Source of the DNA: CBDHCC01 sp965261015
Lineage (GTDB): Bacteria > Pseudomonadota > Alphaproteobacteria > Sphingomonadales > Sphingomonadaceae
Assembly: GCA_965261015.1 (NCBI GenBank)
Contig: CBDHCC010000001.1
Coordinates: forward strand, 1,240,001-1,304,000
Length of the DNA stretch: 64,000 nt
Reading direction: 5' to 3'
The position numbers and the translations under genes are program-made. This document shows positions 41,411 to 49,689 of this stretch, one piece after another (position 1 is the first letter of the stretch; every line of letters begins with the position of its first letter). The notes under the pieces were generated by a model. That model was not told where the DNA came from, did not search any database, and saw only the letters and a list, made by a program, of their open reading frames with translations.

Positions 41411-41935
41411 CTAGGCGATAAGCCTGGAATCGTGATCGCCGGCACGCTTTCCCCTTCGGCAGAGCCAGTATCCGGCCAATGCGATGCACATCCAGACCGC
41501 CGCCACAAGGATCTGGGCATGGATCGGATGACCGAGGATCACAGGGGTCGCGTTTCGGATCGCAGAGTCCCACTGATCGAAATTGGATAGCTTGTACGGC
41601 ATGCCGACCGGACTGGTGGGCACGAGGCTGGCCTGTGGATAGAGCGTGGTAATGTAGAAGAACGGCGTCCAGTAAACAAAGACCACCAGGGTGGCGATCA
41701 GCGCGCCCAGCATCGGCTCGCGCGAGCGTCGAAACAGGAGCCACAGGCAGATCGCCGTTATTCCGTCGAGCAACAGGAAGAACGCCGCATCGTGGAACAG
41801 CGCGTGCGGCGGCCAGGTCCGCACCGCGCTCATGTGCCCGATCGGCTGCGGAAAATTGTCGATCACGGTCGAGCCGATGGTGCCTAGGGTTAGGCTGAGC
41901 CCAATCAGCACCCGTCCAGTGGTAATCCTATTCAT
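41411..41935 (-). CDS. Predicted membrane protein with HupE partner, unknown function
   Basis: 174 residues from the ATG at 41935, AAGGAGG about ten bases upstream. Four to five membrane helices (roughly 7-27, 45-67, 77-98, 135-158) and short loops; polar C-terminus 'CRRGKRAGDHDSR'. Conserved-looking bits are 'HALFHDAAFF' and 'FDQWDSAIRN'. No family named with confidence. Ten bp from the HupE gene, so both are probably made together and may form a metal-uptake unit. Confidence 0.65.
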   Translation of the reverse strand: MNRITTGRVLIGLSLTLGTIGSTVIDNFPQPIGHMSAVRTWPPHALFHDAAFFLLLDGITAICLWLLFRRSREPMLGALIATLVVFVYWTPFFYITTLYPQASLVPTSPVGMPYKLSNFDQWDSAIRNATPVILGHPIHAQILVAAVWMCIALAGYWLCRRGKRAGDHDSRLIA

Positions 41936-42137
41936 GGCGTCGTGACCTCCTTTTCGAAGCTGACAAGACAAGGGTGAGGCAGGCGGTGAGCGCCTCGGCA
42001 GCCGATCGCGCACGTGCCGCGCGGTCGTATTCCGCTCTCGGGTGACGCCGAGCCTCTCGACTGCTTGACCGCTCCTCATGATAGCGGACAATCGAGCGCC
42101 CAATCGGCTGCACAACATCAAGTGCAACTTTGGCTCA

Positions 42138-43139
42138 TCACGTGTCGAGAAGTTCCGGCAGGAAGAGCTCTTCGCAGGTGAACCGTCGCGTCGACAAACC
42201 TTGTTCGTGGAAATAGCGGAGGTAGGTGTCCACGGCCTTGTGGTTGGCGGAGAGACCATAGGGCCACCAATCCTCGCCCATGAGGGCCAGATTCTCGGCC
42301 ATCAGCGGCGTGAACCACGGGATCATCAGCTTGCCATGCTGCTCCATCATGCCATTGCGATACTCGTCCGCGGCCAACTTCTTGGATTGGACGAAGCCGT
42401 CGTAAACTGACCGGGCGATCTCGGGATGAGCGGCCAGCACGTCCTTGCGGATCACCACCGTGTGCATGATCGGGAAGATGCCGGTGCGGACGAAATAGTC
42501 GCGCTCGACCGCTTCGTAGTCGGGGAACAGGCGGCCGACCTTGTCCGAGCCCTGCACGATGCAGTTCGGGACGACCGCCGAGATCAGCGCGTCGATCTCT
42601 CCGGCCTCGAGCATCGGCCCGAGCATTTCACCCTTGGCGACCGGGCGCACATCGACACCGGCGGGCACCGGTTGCGGCACGAAGTCGTAGGGCGGCATGT
42701 ACCAGTCGGTCGCGCCGATCACCCAGCGACTCTGCTCCGGCCGGATGCCGAAGTCGTCCGATAAGATGCCCTTGGGCCAGACGCCGGCGTCGTGACCATA
42801 GATACCGAGCTCGCCAATGGTCTTGCCGATCAGGTCCTCGGGCCGCTCAATGCCGCTCGCCTTGTTGATGAAGATCGCCGAATGGCGGAACTGCCGATTG
42901 GGAAAGATCGGGATCGCGACGAACGGCGGGTTCTCCATCTCCAGCGTGCGGAGATAGAAGGTGAGCCCCAGCTCGGAGACGTCGTAGGCGTGGTCGCGCA
43001 CCATGTTCTCGAAGATGTCGGAGACGATCTTGGCATCCTGGAACGTCGCATCGACGCCTTCGATCTGGACGGTGCCGTCGAACAGCGCCCGCACATGATC
43101 GTAGCGGGTGCAGCCGACCTTCAGGTTGGTGGTGTTCAT
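42138..43139 (-). CDS. 4,5-dihydroxyphthalate decarboxylase-like / substrate-binding-fold protein
   Basis: 333 residues. 'LKVGCTRYDHVRALFDGTVQ', 'YDVSELGLTFYLRTLEMENP', 'FVAIPIFPNRQFRHSAIFIN', 'GKTIGELGIYGHDAGVWPKG' and 'WWPYGLSANHKAVDTYLRYF' place it in the family of Pht5-type 4,5-dihydroxyphthalate decarboxylases, a periplasmic-binding-protein-like fold without signal peptide. Known members decarboxylate 4,5-dihydroxyphthalate to protocatechuate; many homologues are of unknown substrate. It follows an amidohydrolase-type decarboxylase gene by 37 bp on the same strand, so the two probably serve one aromatic-acid route controlled by the divergent MarR. Confidence 0.82.
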   Translation of the reverse strand: MNTTNLKVGCTRYDHVRALFDGTVQIEGVDATFQDAKIVSDIFENMVRDHAYDVSELGLTFYLRTLEMENPPFVAIPIFPNRQFRHSAIFINKASGIERPEDLIGKTIGELGIYGHDAGVWPKGILSDDFGIRPEQSRWVIGATDWYMPPYDFVPQPVPAGVDVRPVAKGEMLGPMLEAGEIDALISAVVPNCIVQGSDKVGRLFPDYEAVERDYFVRTGIFPIMHTVVIRKDVLAAHPEIARSVYDGFVQSKKLAADEYRNGMMEQHGKLMIPWFTPLMAENLALMGEDWWPYGLSANHKAVDTYLRYFHEQGLSTRRFTCEELFLPELLDT

Positions 43140-43176
43140 TGCTCTTCTCCTTTTTCAATGATGTCCGACGCTCTGG

Positions 43177-44166
43177 TCAGCGCCTGATCCCAGCGCAGAT
43201 ACGGTCCCAGTTGCCCGAGGCGATGCCCTCCCGCTCGGCCGGGCCGAGGTCCGCCTCATCGAGGAAGCGCCGCGCGCCGCCCGGCTCGACGGGGACGAAC
43301 GGATAGTCGGTCGCGAACAGGATGCGATCGGCACCGATCACCTCGACCGTCCAGCGCAGATAGCGGTGGCTGGAGATGCCGCCCGGCGTGACCAGGACGT
43401 TGCTGCGGACGTAGTCTGACGGCTTGCGCTGAAGTTTCGCCACGGCGGCGAGCTGGTCGATGCGATCGAGGTAGAACAGCACCACCTCACCCCAGTGCCC
43501 GACGATGATCTGGAGACCGGGCAGCCGGTCGAAGACGCCGGCCAGGATCAGGCGCAGGAGCTGGACGCCGGCTTCGTAATGCCAGCCTAGGCCATGCGTC
43601 GCGAGGGCATCACTAACCTCCGCGCCGAGTCCATTATAATAATGCTCGCGCACATTTGCGGGCGGCGTTTGCGGGTGGAGGTAGAGCGGAGCGCGAAGCG
43701 ATGCGGCCATCTCGAGGATAGGCCAGAAATCGGGATGGTCGAGGTTGCGGTCGCCCGTGCGGCCGAACAGCATCGCGCCGTTCAGGCCGAGTTCGTTGAC
43801 AGCCCGCTCCAGCTCGCGCGCCGCTTGTCCGGGAGCCGGCGTCGCGAGCGTCGCGAAGCCTTGGAACCGATCGGGGTGCGAGCGGAGGGTCGCCGCGATC
43901 AGGTCGTTCGTCACGCGCTGGAGATCAATTGCCTTTTCGGGTGGCAAGTTGTGTAAACCGGGTGTGGTCAGCGACAGCACCTGCACGTCGACCCCGGCCT
44001 CGTCCATCTTGGCGAGGCGTTCCTGTGTGAGGTCGAGCAGGCGCTCCGCAGGGATGCCATGCGTGGACGCGGTGATCGCAGGGTCGGGTCGGCCGGGGTC
44101 GCGCTCCAACCAAGCGTCGATGACCGCGCGGGTGGCGAAATGCTCTTCAAGCCCGACGATCCTCAT
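43177..44166 (-). CDS. Metal-dependent amidohydrolase-family decarboxylase (gamma-resorcylate / LigW-like)
   Basis: 329 residues from the ATG at 44166. Opens with 'MRIVGLEEHFAT' (metal ligands Glu7/His9), then 'MDEAGVDVQVLSLTTPG', 'PLYLHPQTPP' (His), 'IIVGHWGEVVLFYLDR' and 'RILFATDYPFVPVEPGGARR' (catalytic Asp). This is the ACMSD / gamma-resorcylate decarboxylase / LigW subgroup: non-oxidative removal of an aromatic carboxylate, or the reverse. First gene of the two-gene unit divergent from marR. Substrate uncertain. Confidence 0.85.
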   Translation of the reverse strand: MRIVGLEEHFATRAVIDAWLERDPGRPDPAITASTHGIPAERLLDLTQERLAKMDEAGVDVQVLSLTTPGLHNLPPEKAIDLQRVTNDLIAATLRSHPDRFQGFATLATPAPGQAARELERAVNELGLNGAMLFGRTGDRNLDHPDFWPILEMAASLRAPLYLHPQTPPANVREHYYNGLGAEVSDALATHGLGWHYEAGVQLLRLILAGVFDRLPGLQIIVGHWGEVVLFYLDRIDQLAAVAKLQRKPSDYVRSNVLVTPGGISSHRYLRWTVEVIGADRILFATDYPFVPVEPGGARRFLDEADLGPAEREGIASGNWDRICAGIRR

Positions 44167-44290
44167 CGACTTCCGCTCATCTTCGTCGACCACGGCCAAG
44201 GATGACCAAGTGGCCGAGTGTGGTTCGGTGGGTGTCGTTCCATGGCGCACTCCCATCGTCAGAAGGTCTGGCATGATTGCTCTAGCATAC

Positions 44291-44302
44291 TAAATACATT
44301 TA
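44291..44302. promoter_or_regulatory. Candidate MarR operator
   Basis: TAAATACATTTA, a perfect AT-rich inverted repeat with a two-base centre, lies in the 209-bp space between the divergent decarboxylase and marR genes. AT-rich palindromes of this kind are typical MarR sites. Confidence 0.5.
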
Positions 44303-44375
44303 TCAATGAATGGTTGCAATCCATGTTCGGCGTTTTGGCAGGCATCAGCCGGCCCAATCGGTTAGGGGAGCTCGA

Positions 44376-44858
44376 ATGGCCACAGACACTGACGTGATCC
44401 GCGCACTTTATGCGGAGACCTCGCTTGGCGGCCCAGACCAGGCGGTCGGCTTCGTGCTGTGGCGCGTGATGCACCGTTATCAGCGGGCGGTGGACCGCTC
44501 GCTACAGCCGCATGGCCTGACCCATCTCCAGTTCACGACGCTGGCGATCGTCGGTTGGATGTGCCGAACGGATGCGCCCGCGACACAGGTGGAGTTGGCG
44601 AGACAGGCCGACATTCACCCGATGCAGGTTTCGCTGATGCTGAAGGCACTGGAAGCCAAGCGCATGGTCGTCCGAGCGCGATCGAGCACCGACACGCGCG
44701 CAAGAAGCGTAGATATCACGGAGAGCGGATTGGAAGCGTTGCGACAGGCGTTTCCAGTCGTGATAGCGCTTCAACAAGACATATTCGGAGAAGCTGGCGC
44801 GCCGGGCGGAACGCTCCATCGCGCATTGCGAGATGTGGAGGAACGCGGGGCGCGATAG
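44376..44858 (+). CDS. MarR-family transcriptional regulator
   Basis: 160 residues from the ATG at 44376 (AGGGGAG just upstream). 'VGFVLWRVMHRYQRAVDRSL', 'HGLTHLQFTTLAIVGWMCR', 'TQVELARQADIHPMQVSLML', 'KALEAKRMVVRARSSTDTRA' and 'RSVDITESGLEALRQAFPVV' give the whole winged-helix dimer fold. Probably a repressor of the divergent decarboxylase unit, released by an aromatic acid. Confidence 0.9.
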   Translation: MATDTDVIRALYAETSLGGPDQAVGFVLWRVMHRYQRAVDRSLQPHGLTHLQFTTLAIVGWMCRTDAPATQVELARQADIHPMQVSLMLKALEAKRMVVRARSSTDTRARSVDITESGLEALRQAFPVVIALQQDIFGEAGAPGGTLHRALRDVEERGAR

Positions 44859-44956
44859 CGGCGATTCCGCTTCCAACATTGGCAGGTTGTCACACGCGGC
44901 ACATCGGACCGAGGAGGAACAATCGTGATCGGATGCTACAGGCGTGCTTTTGCTAG

Positions 44957-45798
44957 GCTCAGGACTCATTGATTGAGCCAGAAGATGACGGTTGCAGCGA
45001 TGCAGATGGCGGACATGAAGGTGTGTGCGCAGCGGTCGTAGCGGGTGTGGATGCGGCGCCAGTCCTTGAGCCTGCCGAACATGATCTCGATTTTATGGCG
45101 CTGACGGTAGAGTGCGGCGTCGTGCGGGATCGGCACCTTGCGGTTTGCCTTTGACGGAATGCAGGCGGCGATCTTGCGGTCGGCCAGGGCGGCGCGAAAC
45201 CAGTCGGCGTCGTAGCCCCGATCGCCGAGCAGGGCCTTGGCTGTGGGCAGGGCGTCGATCATGAGGGCGGCACCTTTGTAATCGCTCATCTGCCCTTCGC
45301 TCAACAGCATCACCAGCGGTCGGCCGTTGCCGTCGCAAACCGCATGAAGCTTCGAGTTCAGGCCGCCTTTGGTGCGCCCGATACGTCGGGGAACAGCCCC
45401 TTTTTGAGCAGGCTGGCGGCCGTCCGATGTGCCTTGAGGTGGGTCGCATCGATCATCAGCTGGTCGGGCTTGCCGCCCTTTGCCGCCAGCCCTGCGAAGA
45501 TCTTGTTGAACACGCCGAGCCGGCTCCAGCGGATGAAGCGGTTGTAGATCGTCTTGTGGGGTCCGTACTCGATCGGCGCATCCCGCCACCGCAGGCCGTT
45601 GCGGATCACGAAGATGATGCCGCTGACGATCCGGCGATCATCACCCCGAGGAACCCCGTGCGACAGCGGAAAATACGGCTCAATCCGGCGCATCTGCGCC
45701 TCCGACAACCAGATCAGATCACTCATGGCAACGCCTCCTCGCGCCGCCGTTGAATCAACCGATCACCGCGCCCGCAAGCGAGTTAATAGGTCCTGAGC
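44957..45798 (-). mobile_element. IS5-family insertion sequence, copy 2 (842 bp, inverted)
   Basis: Same ends (GCTCAGGAC / GTCCTGAGC) and CTAG flanks (44,953-44,956; 45,799-45,802) as the copy at 24,997, in opposite orientation. I saw two differences, both in the leader (G versus A). Its right side interrupts an Rhs gene. Confidence 0.85.
44966..45726 (-). CDS. IS5-family transposase, copy 2, made by -1 frameshift
   Basis: Same product as the copy at 25,069: ORF A 45726-45358 and ORF B ending at 44966, joined at the AAAAAG slippery run (about 45,401-45,405). Catalytic Asp, Asp and Glu are present, so both copies appear functional. Confidence 0.83.
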
Positions 45799-45803
45799 CT
45801 AGG

Positions 45804-47252
45804 TCGTTTGAAGCAAATCGCTGAAAATGGCTCTGCCGGCGTGGTGAGCGCCGTCTATAACGCCCGAGGCGGAGTGTCCGAGCTCTACCGGATCGGCGTC
45901 GGCTCTGCCCGCGGTTATGACGGCGTCGGGCGCCTAGCGAACTACAGCTATGGCTTTTCGGCGCGTGCATCAGACAATGTGACGACAAGCTTTGGCCACA
46001 ACCCGGCTTCGCAGATTGTGCGTAGAGATCGTAACAACGCCGCCTATGGCTGGACAGGCCATGTGAATGTCGACCGTAGCTACGCAGCCAATGGTCTAAA
46101 CCAATACATGACCGCTGGGACCGCGAATCTTCTCTACGATGGGAACGGCAATCTTTCGTCGGATGGAACGACCGGGTTCCTCTACGATGTCGAGAACCGC
46201 CTGGTGAGGGCGAGCGGAGGACAGGCGGCAACGCTCACATATGATCCTTTGGGTCGATTGTGGCAGATAGCTGGCGGCATCGGAGGGAAGGTAACGCGCT
46301 TCCTTTATGACGGCGACCAGTTGGTATCGGAATGGACCAGCGCTGGAGTGCAGCTACGACGCTATGTGCACGGCGACGGAAATGACGACCCACTGTTATG
46401 GTATGAGTATGGAGAGTATCAGCCGAACGGCGGTCCTTACCGATCGCTAGTTGCCGATCACCAAGGCGCAATCATTGCCGTCGCGAGCAACGACGGCTAT
46501 ACGATCGCGAAGAACACCTACGACGAGTACGGCATTCCGGGGCCAGGCAATCTCGGACGCTTCCAGTACACCGGACAGGCCTGGCTGCCTGAGCTCGGCA
46601 TGTACTATTTCAAGGCCAGGATCTACACACCAACACTTGGAAGATTTCTCCAGGTGGACCCGATTGGATATGAGGACGACTTCAATTTGTATTCTTATGT
46701 TAAGGCTGATCCGATCATTTCGAGAGACCCAAGCGGACTATATACGTGCACAGGGGATGATTGCGCTAGTGTGGATCGGTACGTTGCCAAAATCAATGAA
46801 TCTCTTATCAGTAACGCAATTAGAGTTGTTTTCGTAGGCGAAGGAATGTCTGATTTAGAGAGGTTGCTGAAACTTTAGCTGTTTTGGGAGAAAAGGGCAT
46901 GGATGGCGTAAATGGTCCCTCTCCTATACATACTAGTGCAACGCTTGCCAATCTCGGTCAGTACAGTAGTGACCGTAATTTAATAGAGATTAACACTAGT
47001 CGACCCTCTAGCGATGAAGACGGAGCTCAAATTCTTGGACATGAGACTTCTCACAAGAGGTTCAGCGACAGCCGAGAAATGAACTCCGGTTCAGATCGAA
47101 TGGAGAATGAACGGGAAGCTTATATGACCGGTAACTCTGTTGATGCCGGGCTAGGTAGGTCTGCTACCAATGTAGATGTCGATGCGGCTGCGTTGCGATC
47201 TTTTACAGAGGCCTGTAAGTCTGCATCTTCGGGAGAAAAATCATGCAATTAG
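45804..47252 (+). pseudogene. Rhs protein C-terminal part with HEXXH metallopeptidase-like tip, 5' truncated and frameshifted
   Basis: The 5' end is cut by the IS5-type element. Residues of the first frame show YD repeats ('YDGNGNLSSDGTTGFLYDVE', 'YDPLGRLWQIAGG') and the Rhs core ('GRFLQVDPIGYEDDFNLYSY', 'DPSGLYTCTGDDCASV'), ending at a TAG 46876-46878. The tip continues in another frame from about 46,860: 'EVAETLAVLGEKGMDG', then 'QILGHETSHKRF' (HEXXH, His at 47040) and 'MENEREAYMTGN', like the NExxA third-ligand helix of gluzincin peptidases. A one-base indel within 46,853-46,875 separates core and tip. The tip is markedly AT-richer than the core, as usual for swapped Rhs toxins. Followed directly by a lipoprotein gene. 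Confidence 0.8.
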
Positions 47253-47641
47253 GACTTAAATACCGAGCATTGCAAGTGATTTCATCCATTACAGCTTTAA
47301 CACTCTCGTCGTGTAATTTGCACACCTCCGAGCTGCAAACAGAGAACGTGCATCTATGTCCCAATAACGTAAATTCACTCTCCCGGCAGAACATAATACG
47401 CTATCTTACTCATTTTGAGTACACTAACTTCCAACTCATGGACTGTCCAGAGCTTACGTTCCAAGTAGATCAAGTTCCGGCTTCGGGATATAGTGAGCTT
47501 TTTAGTGAGATGAAAATGTTAACTAGCGATAAGGCTCTTCTTGTGAAGTTAACAGGCGTTTTTTTTTATGAGGAGAACGGATTTAAGAGACTATCAGTCA
47601 ACCGAGTAGAAAGGCTTGATGTCGTTAGCCTTCCAAAATAG
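47243..47641 (+). CDS. Lipoprotein, candidate immunity protein for the Rhs tip
   Basis: 132 residues; the ATG overlaps the Rhs stop by 10 bp. N-terminal signal with lipobox 'LSSC' (Cys24) indicates export and lipidation. The mature part is a small mixed domain ('NIIRYLTHFEYTNFQLMDCP', 'ELTFQVDQVP', 'KALLVKLTGVFFYEENGFKR'). No family recognised. Position directly behind an Rhs toxin tip, equally low GC and overlapping frame, is what an immunity gene shows; periplasmic location would suit a peptidase that acts in the periplasm. Inference only. Confidence 0.65.
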   Translation: MQLGLKYRALQVISSITALTLSSCNLHTSELQTENVHLCPNNVNSLSRQNIIRYLTHFEYTNFQLMDCPELTFQVDQVPASGYSELFSEMKMLTSDKALLVKLTGVFFYEENGFKRLSVNRVERLDVVSLPK

Positions 47642-48082
47642 TTCCTCTTCTCAATACTTTGAGGTTAGAAGCCGAGATCGTCTACTGCATAGTGTTCAGT
47701 TATTTTAGATTAGGTTAACACCTGAGCGGCGTGTGGCAAAGCTCCAAAGAGCAAGTCTGAAAACCACTTAAAGCCGTCGTAGGGGTCGGGAGCCGCGCCC
47801 GCTCTCCCTATCGACAGCATACTACGACCGATCATTCGACAGACGACATCCTGGCGGGGCGCAAGACTTAAGCATCAGAAGCCAGCAATTACGCCATCGG
47901 GCTAGCAGGTGTGAGCCGCCCACAAGACTGTGCCACTTATCTGCGCTGGGCCCTGCCATTGAGCTCCAGAGCCCTACTACGCCCGATTAGTTGTTGATCG
48001 CCCGTAGATCCACCGCTTCTTGATTGGCCCAGTCGCTGCCTGAACCGCTCATCCCGAGCGGCGGCGACCCGGGTCCGATCCA
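47642..48082. other. Right edge of the accessory insert
   Basis: No gene recognised. The first half is AT-rich and follows the Rhs module. The last ~60 bp, from a TGA at about 48,021, form an open frame '...SLPEPLIPSGGDPGPIQ' whose stop shares ATGA with trbB, and could be the detached 3' end of copG. No terminal repeats or target duplication matching 14,340-14,370 were seen. Confidence 0.4.
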
Positions 48083-49051
48083 ATGAGCGTAATCACTCTC
48101 CACGCCGAACCACGTGCCCGCAGCACCCGCATGCTACGCACGGCGCTCGGCCCCGCTATCGCCGGCTCCCTCGACGATCCGGAGGTGGTCGAGGTCATGC
48201 TCAACCCGGACGGGCGGCTATGGGTCGACCGCCTCGCCGGCGGCCTGGAGGACACCGGACAGCGCCTCTCCCACGCTGACGGCGAGCGCATCGTCCGCCT
48301 TGTCGCGCACCATGTCGGTGCCGAGGTTCATTCCGGTGCGCCCCGCCTCTCGGCGGAGCTTCCCGAGACGGGAGAGCGCTTCGAGGGCCTGCTGCCGCCG
48401 GTGGTGGCCGCGCCCACCTTCGCGATCCGCAAGCCCGCCGTCGCGGTGTTCACACTGGCGGACTACGTCGCCGCCAGCATCATGAGCGCCACGGCCGCAG
48501 AGCGGCTGCGCTCGGCCGTCCACGCCCGCGCCAACATTCTGGTGGCGGGCGGCACATCCACCGGCAAGACCACGCTCGTCAACGCGCTCCTCGCCGAGGT
48601 GGCGACGACCACCGATCGGGTGGTGCTGATCGAGGACACGCGCGAGCTCCAGTGCGCCGCGTCCAACCTCGTGGCGCTGCGCACCAAGGAGGGTGCCGCC
48701 AGCCTCACCGACCTCGTTCGTTCCGCCATGCGTCTGCGCCCTGATCGCATTCCGATCGGCGAGGTGCGTGGCGGCGAGGCGCTCGATCTCATCAAGGCGT
48801 GGGGCACGGGCCATCCCGGCGGCATCGGCACGCTGCACGCGGGCTCCGCCATCGGCGCGCTGCGCCGGCTCGAGCAGCTCGCGCAGGAGGCGATCGTCAC
48901 CGTGCCGCGCGCGCTCATCGCCGAGACCATCGACCTCATCGCGGTGCTCACGGGCCGCGGCTCAGCCCGCCACCTCACAGAACTCGCCCGCGTCACCGGC
49001 CTGGGACCGGACGGCGATTACCAGCTCACCTCCGAAGGAGATCGTTCGTGA
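48083..49051 (+). CDS. trbB: Conjugal transfer ATPase TrbB (VirB11 family)
   Basis: 322 residues. 'DDPEVVEVMLNPDGRLWVDR', Walker A 'VAGGTSTGKTTLVNAL' (Lys162), 'VVLIEDTRELQC' (Asp box), 'LRPDRIPIGEVRGGEALDLI' (Walker B) and 'TGHPGGIGTLHAGSAIGALR' (His box). Hexameric inner-membrane-associated ATPase powering pilus assembly and transfer. In related ICEs it directly follows copG; here the accessory insert lies before it, so its promoter must be new or read-through from the insert. Confidence 0.94.
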   Translation: MSVITLHAEPRARSTRMLRTALGPAIAGSLDDPEVVEVMLNPDGRLWVDRLAGGLEDTGQRLSHADGERIVRLVAHHVGAEVHSGAPRLSAELPETGERFEGLLPPVVAAPTFAIRKPAVAVFTLADYVAASIMSATAAERLRSAVHARANILVAGGTSTGKTTLVNALLAEVATTTDRVVLIEDTRELQCAASNLVALRTKEGAASLTDLVRSAMRLRPDRIPIGEVRGGEALDLIKAWGTGHPGGIGTLHAGSAIGALRRLEQLAQEAIVTVPRALIAETIDLIAVLTGRGSARHLTELARVTGLGPDGDYQLTSEGDRS

Positions 49052-49392
49052 CCCGCACACCCGCTCGCTTGCCCGCTCGCCTTTCGCCTACACGTTTCTC
49101 CGCATTTGCGACGGCGCTGCTCACCAGTGTCACCGCCTCGCCCGCTTGGGCGGGGGGCTCGGGCATGCCGTGGGAAGCGCCGCTCCAGCAGATCCTGGAG
49201 TCGATCCAGGGACCGGTGGCCAAGATCGTCGCGGTAATGATCATCATCGTGACCGGCCTGACGCTCGCCTTCGGCGACACGTCGGGTGGGGCGCGCAAGA
49301 TGGTGCAGATCGTCTTCGGCCTGTCGATCGCCTTTGCCGCCTCGTCCTTCTTCCTGTCCTTCTTCTCGTTCGGCGGCGGGGCACTAGTCTGA
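49048..49392 (+). CDS. trbC: Pilin TrbC (VirB2 family)
   Basis: 114 residues from a GTG overlapping the trbB stop. Long signal peptide ending 'ASPAWA' (~35), then 'GGSGMPWEAPLQQILESIQG' and two membrane helices ('VAKIVAVMIIIVTGLTLAFG' and 'IVFGLSIAFAASSFFLSFF'). Precursor of the cyclic conjugative pilin; TraF (8,721) is the likely maturation peptidase. Confidence 0.92.
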   Translation: MTRTPARLPARLSPTRFSAFATALLTSVTASPAWAGGSGMPWEAPLQQILESIQGPVAKIVAVMIIIVTGLTLAFGDTSGGARKMVQIVFGLSIAFAASSFFLSFFSFGGGALV

Positions 49393-49676
49393 TGACGCAG
49401 GCGAGTGTCACCTCCGACGAGCCAGCGGTGGGCTTCTACGCGCCGGTGCGCCGCAGCCTGACCGAGCCGATCCTGCTCGGCGGCGCGCCGCGCTCCCTCG
49501 CCATCATCAACGGCACGTTGGCGGCGGCACTCGGGCTGGGCCTGCGGCTGTGGCTGGTCGGGCTGGCGGTGTGGATCGTCGGCCATTTGGCGGCGGTCTG
49601 GGCGGCCAAGCGCGATCCGGCCTTCGCCGACGTCGGGCGCCGCCACCTGCGCTACCCCACGCACCTGCGGTCCTGA
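49392..49676 (+). CDS. trbD: TrbD (VirB3 family)
   Basis: 94 residues; start overlaps the trbC stop by one base (TGATG). 'GFYAPVRRSLTEPILLGGAP', then two membrane helices 'IINGTLAAALGLGLRLWLVG' and 'LAVWIVGHLAAVWAAK', ending 'DPAFADVGRRHLRYP'. Inner-membrane part of the mating channel that works with TrbE. Confidence 0.92.
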   Translation: MTQASVTSDEPAVGFYAPVRRSLTEPILLGGAPRSLAIINGTLAAALGLGLRLWLVGLAVWIVGHLAAVWAAKRDPAFADVGRRHLRYPTHLRS

Positions 49677-49689
49677 GGCACGGCGGCCC

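Noticed and set aside
40655..41590. Long plus-strand frame antisense to the HupE gene
   Set aside because: Product is Arg/Ala-rich with no motif; the minus strand has clear HupE motifs and membrane helices.
24993..45802. CTAG flanks as target duplications proving a composite transposon
   Set aside because: CTAG is palindromic and identical at every end, so it cannot show which ends moved together.
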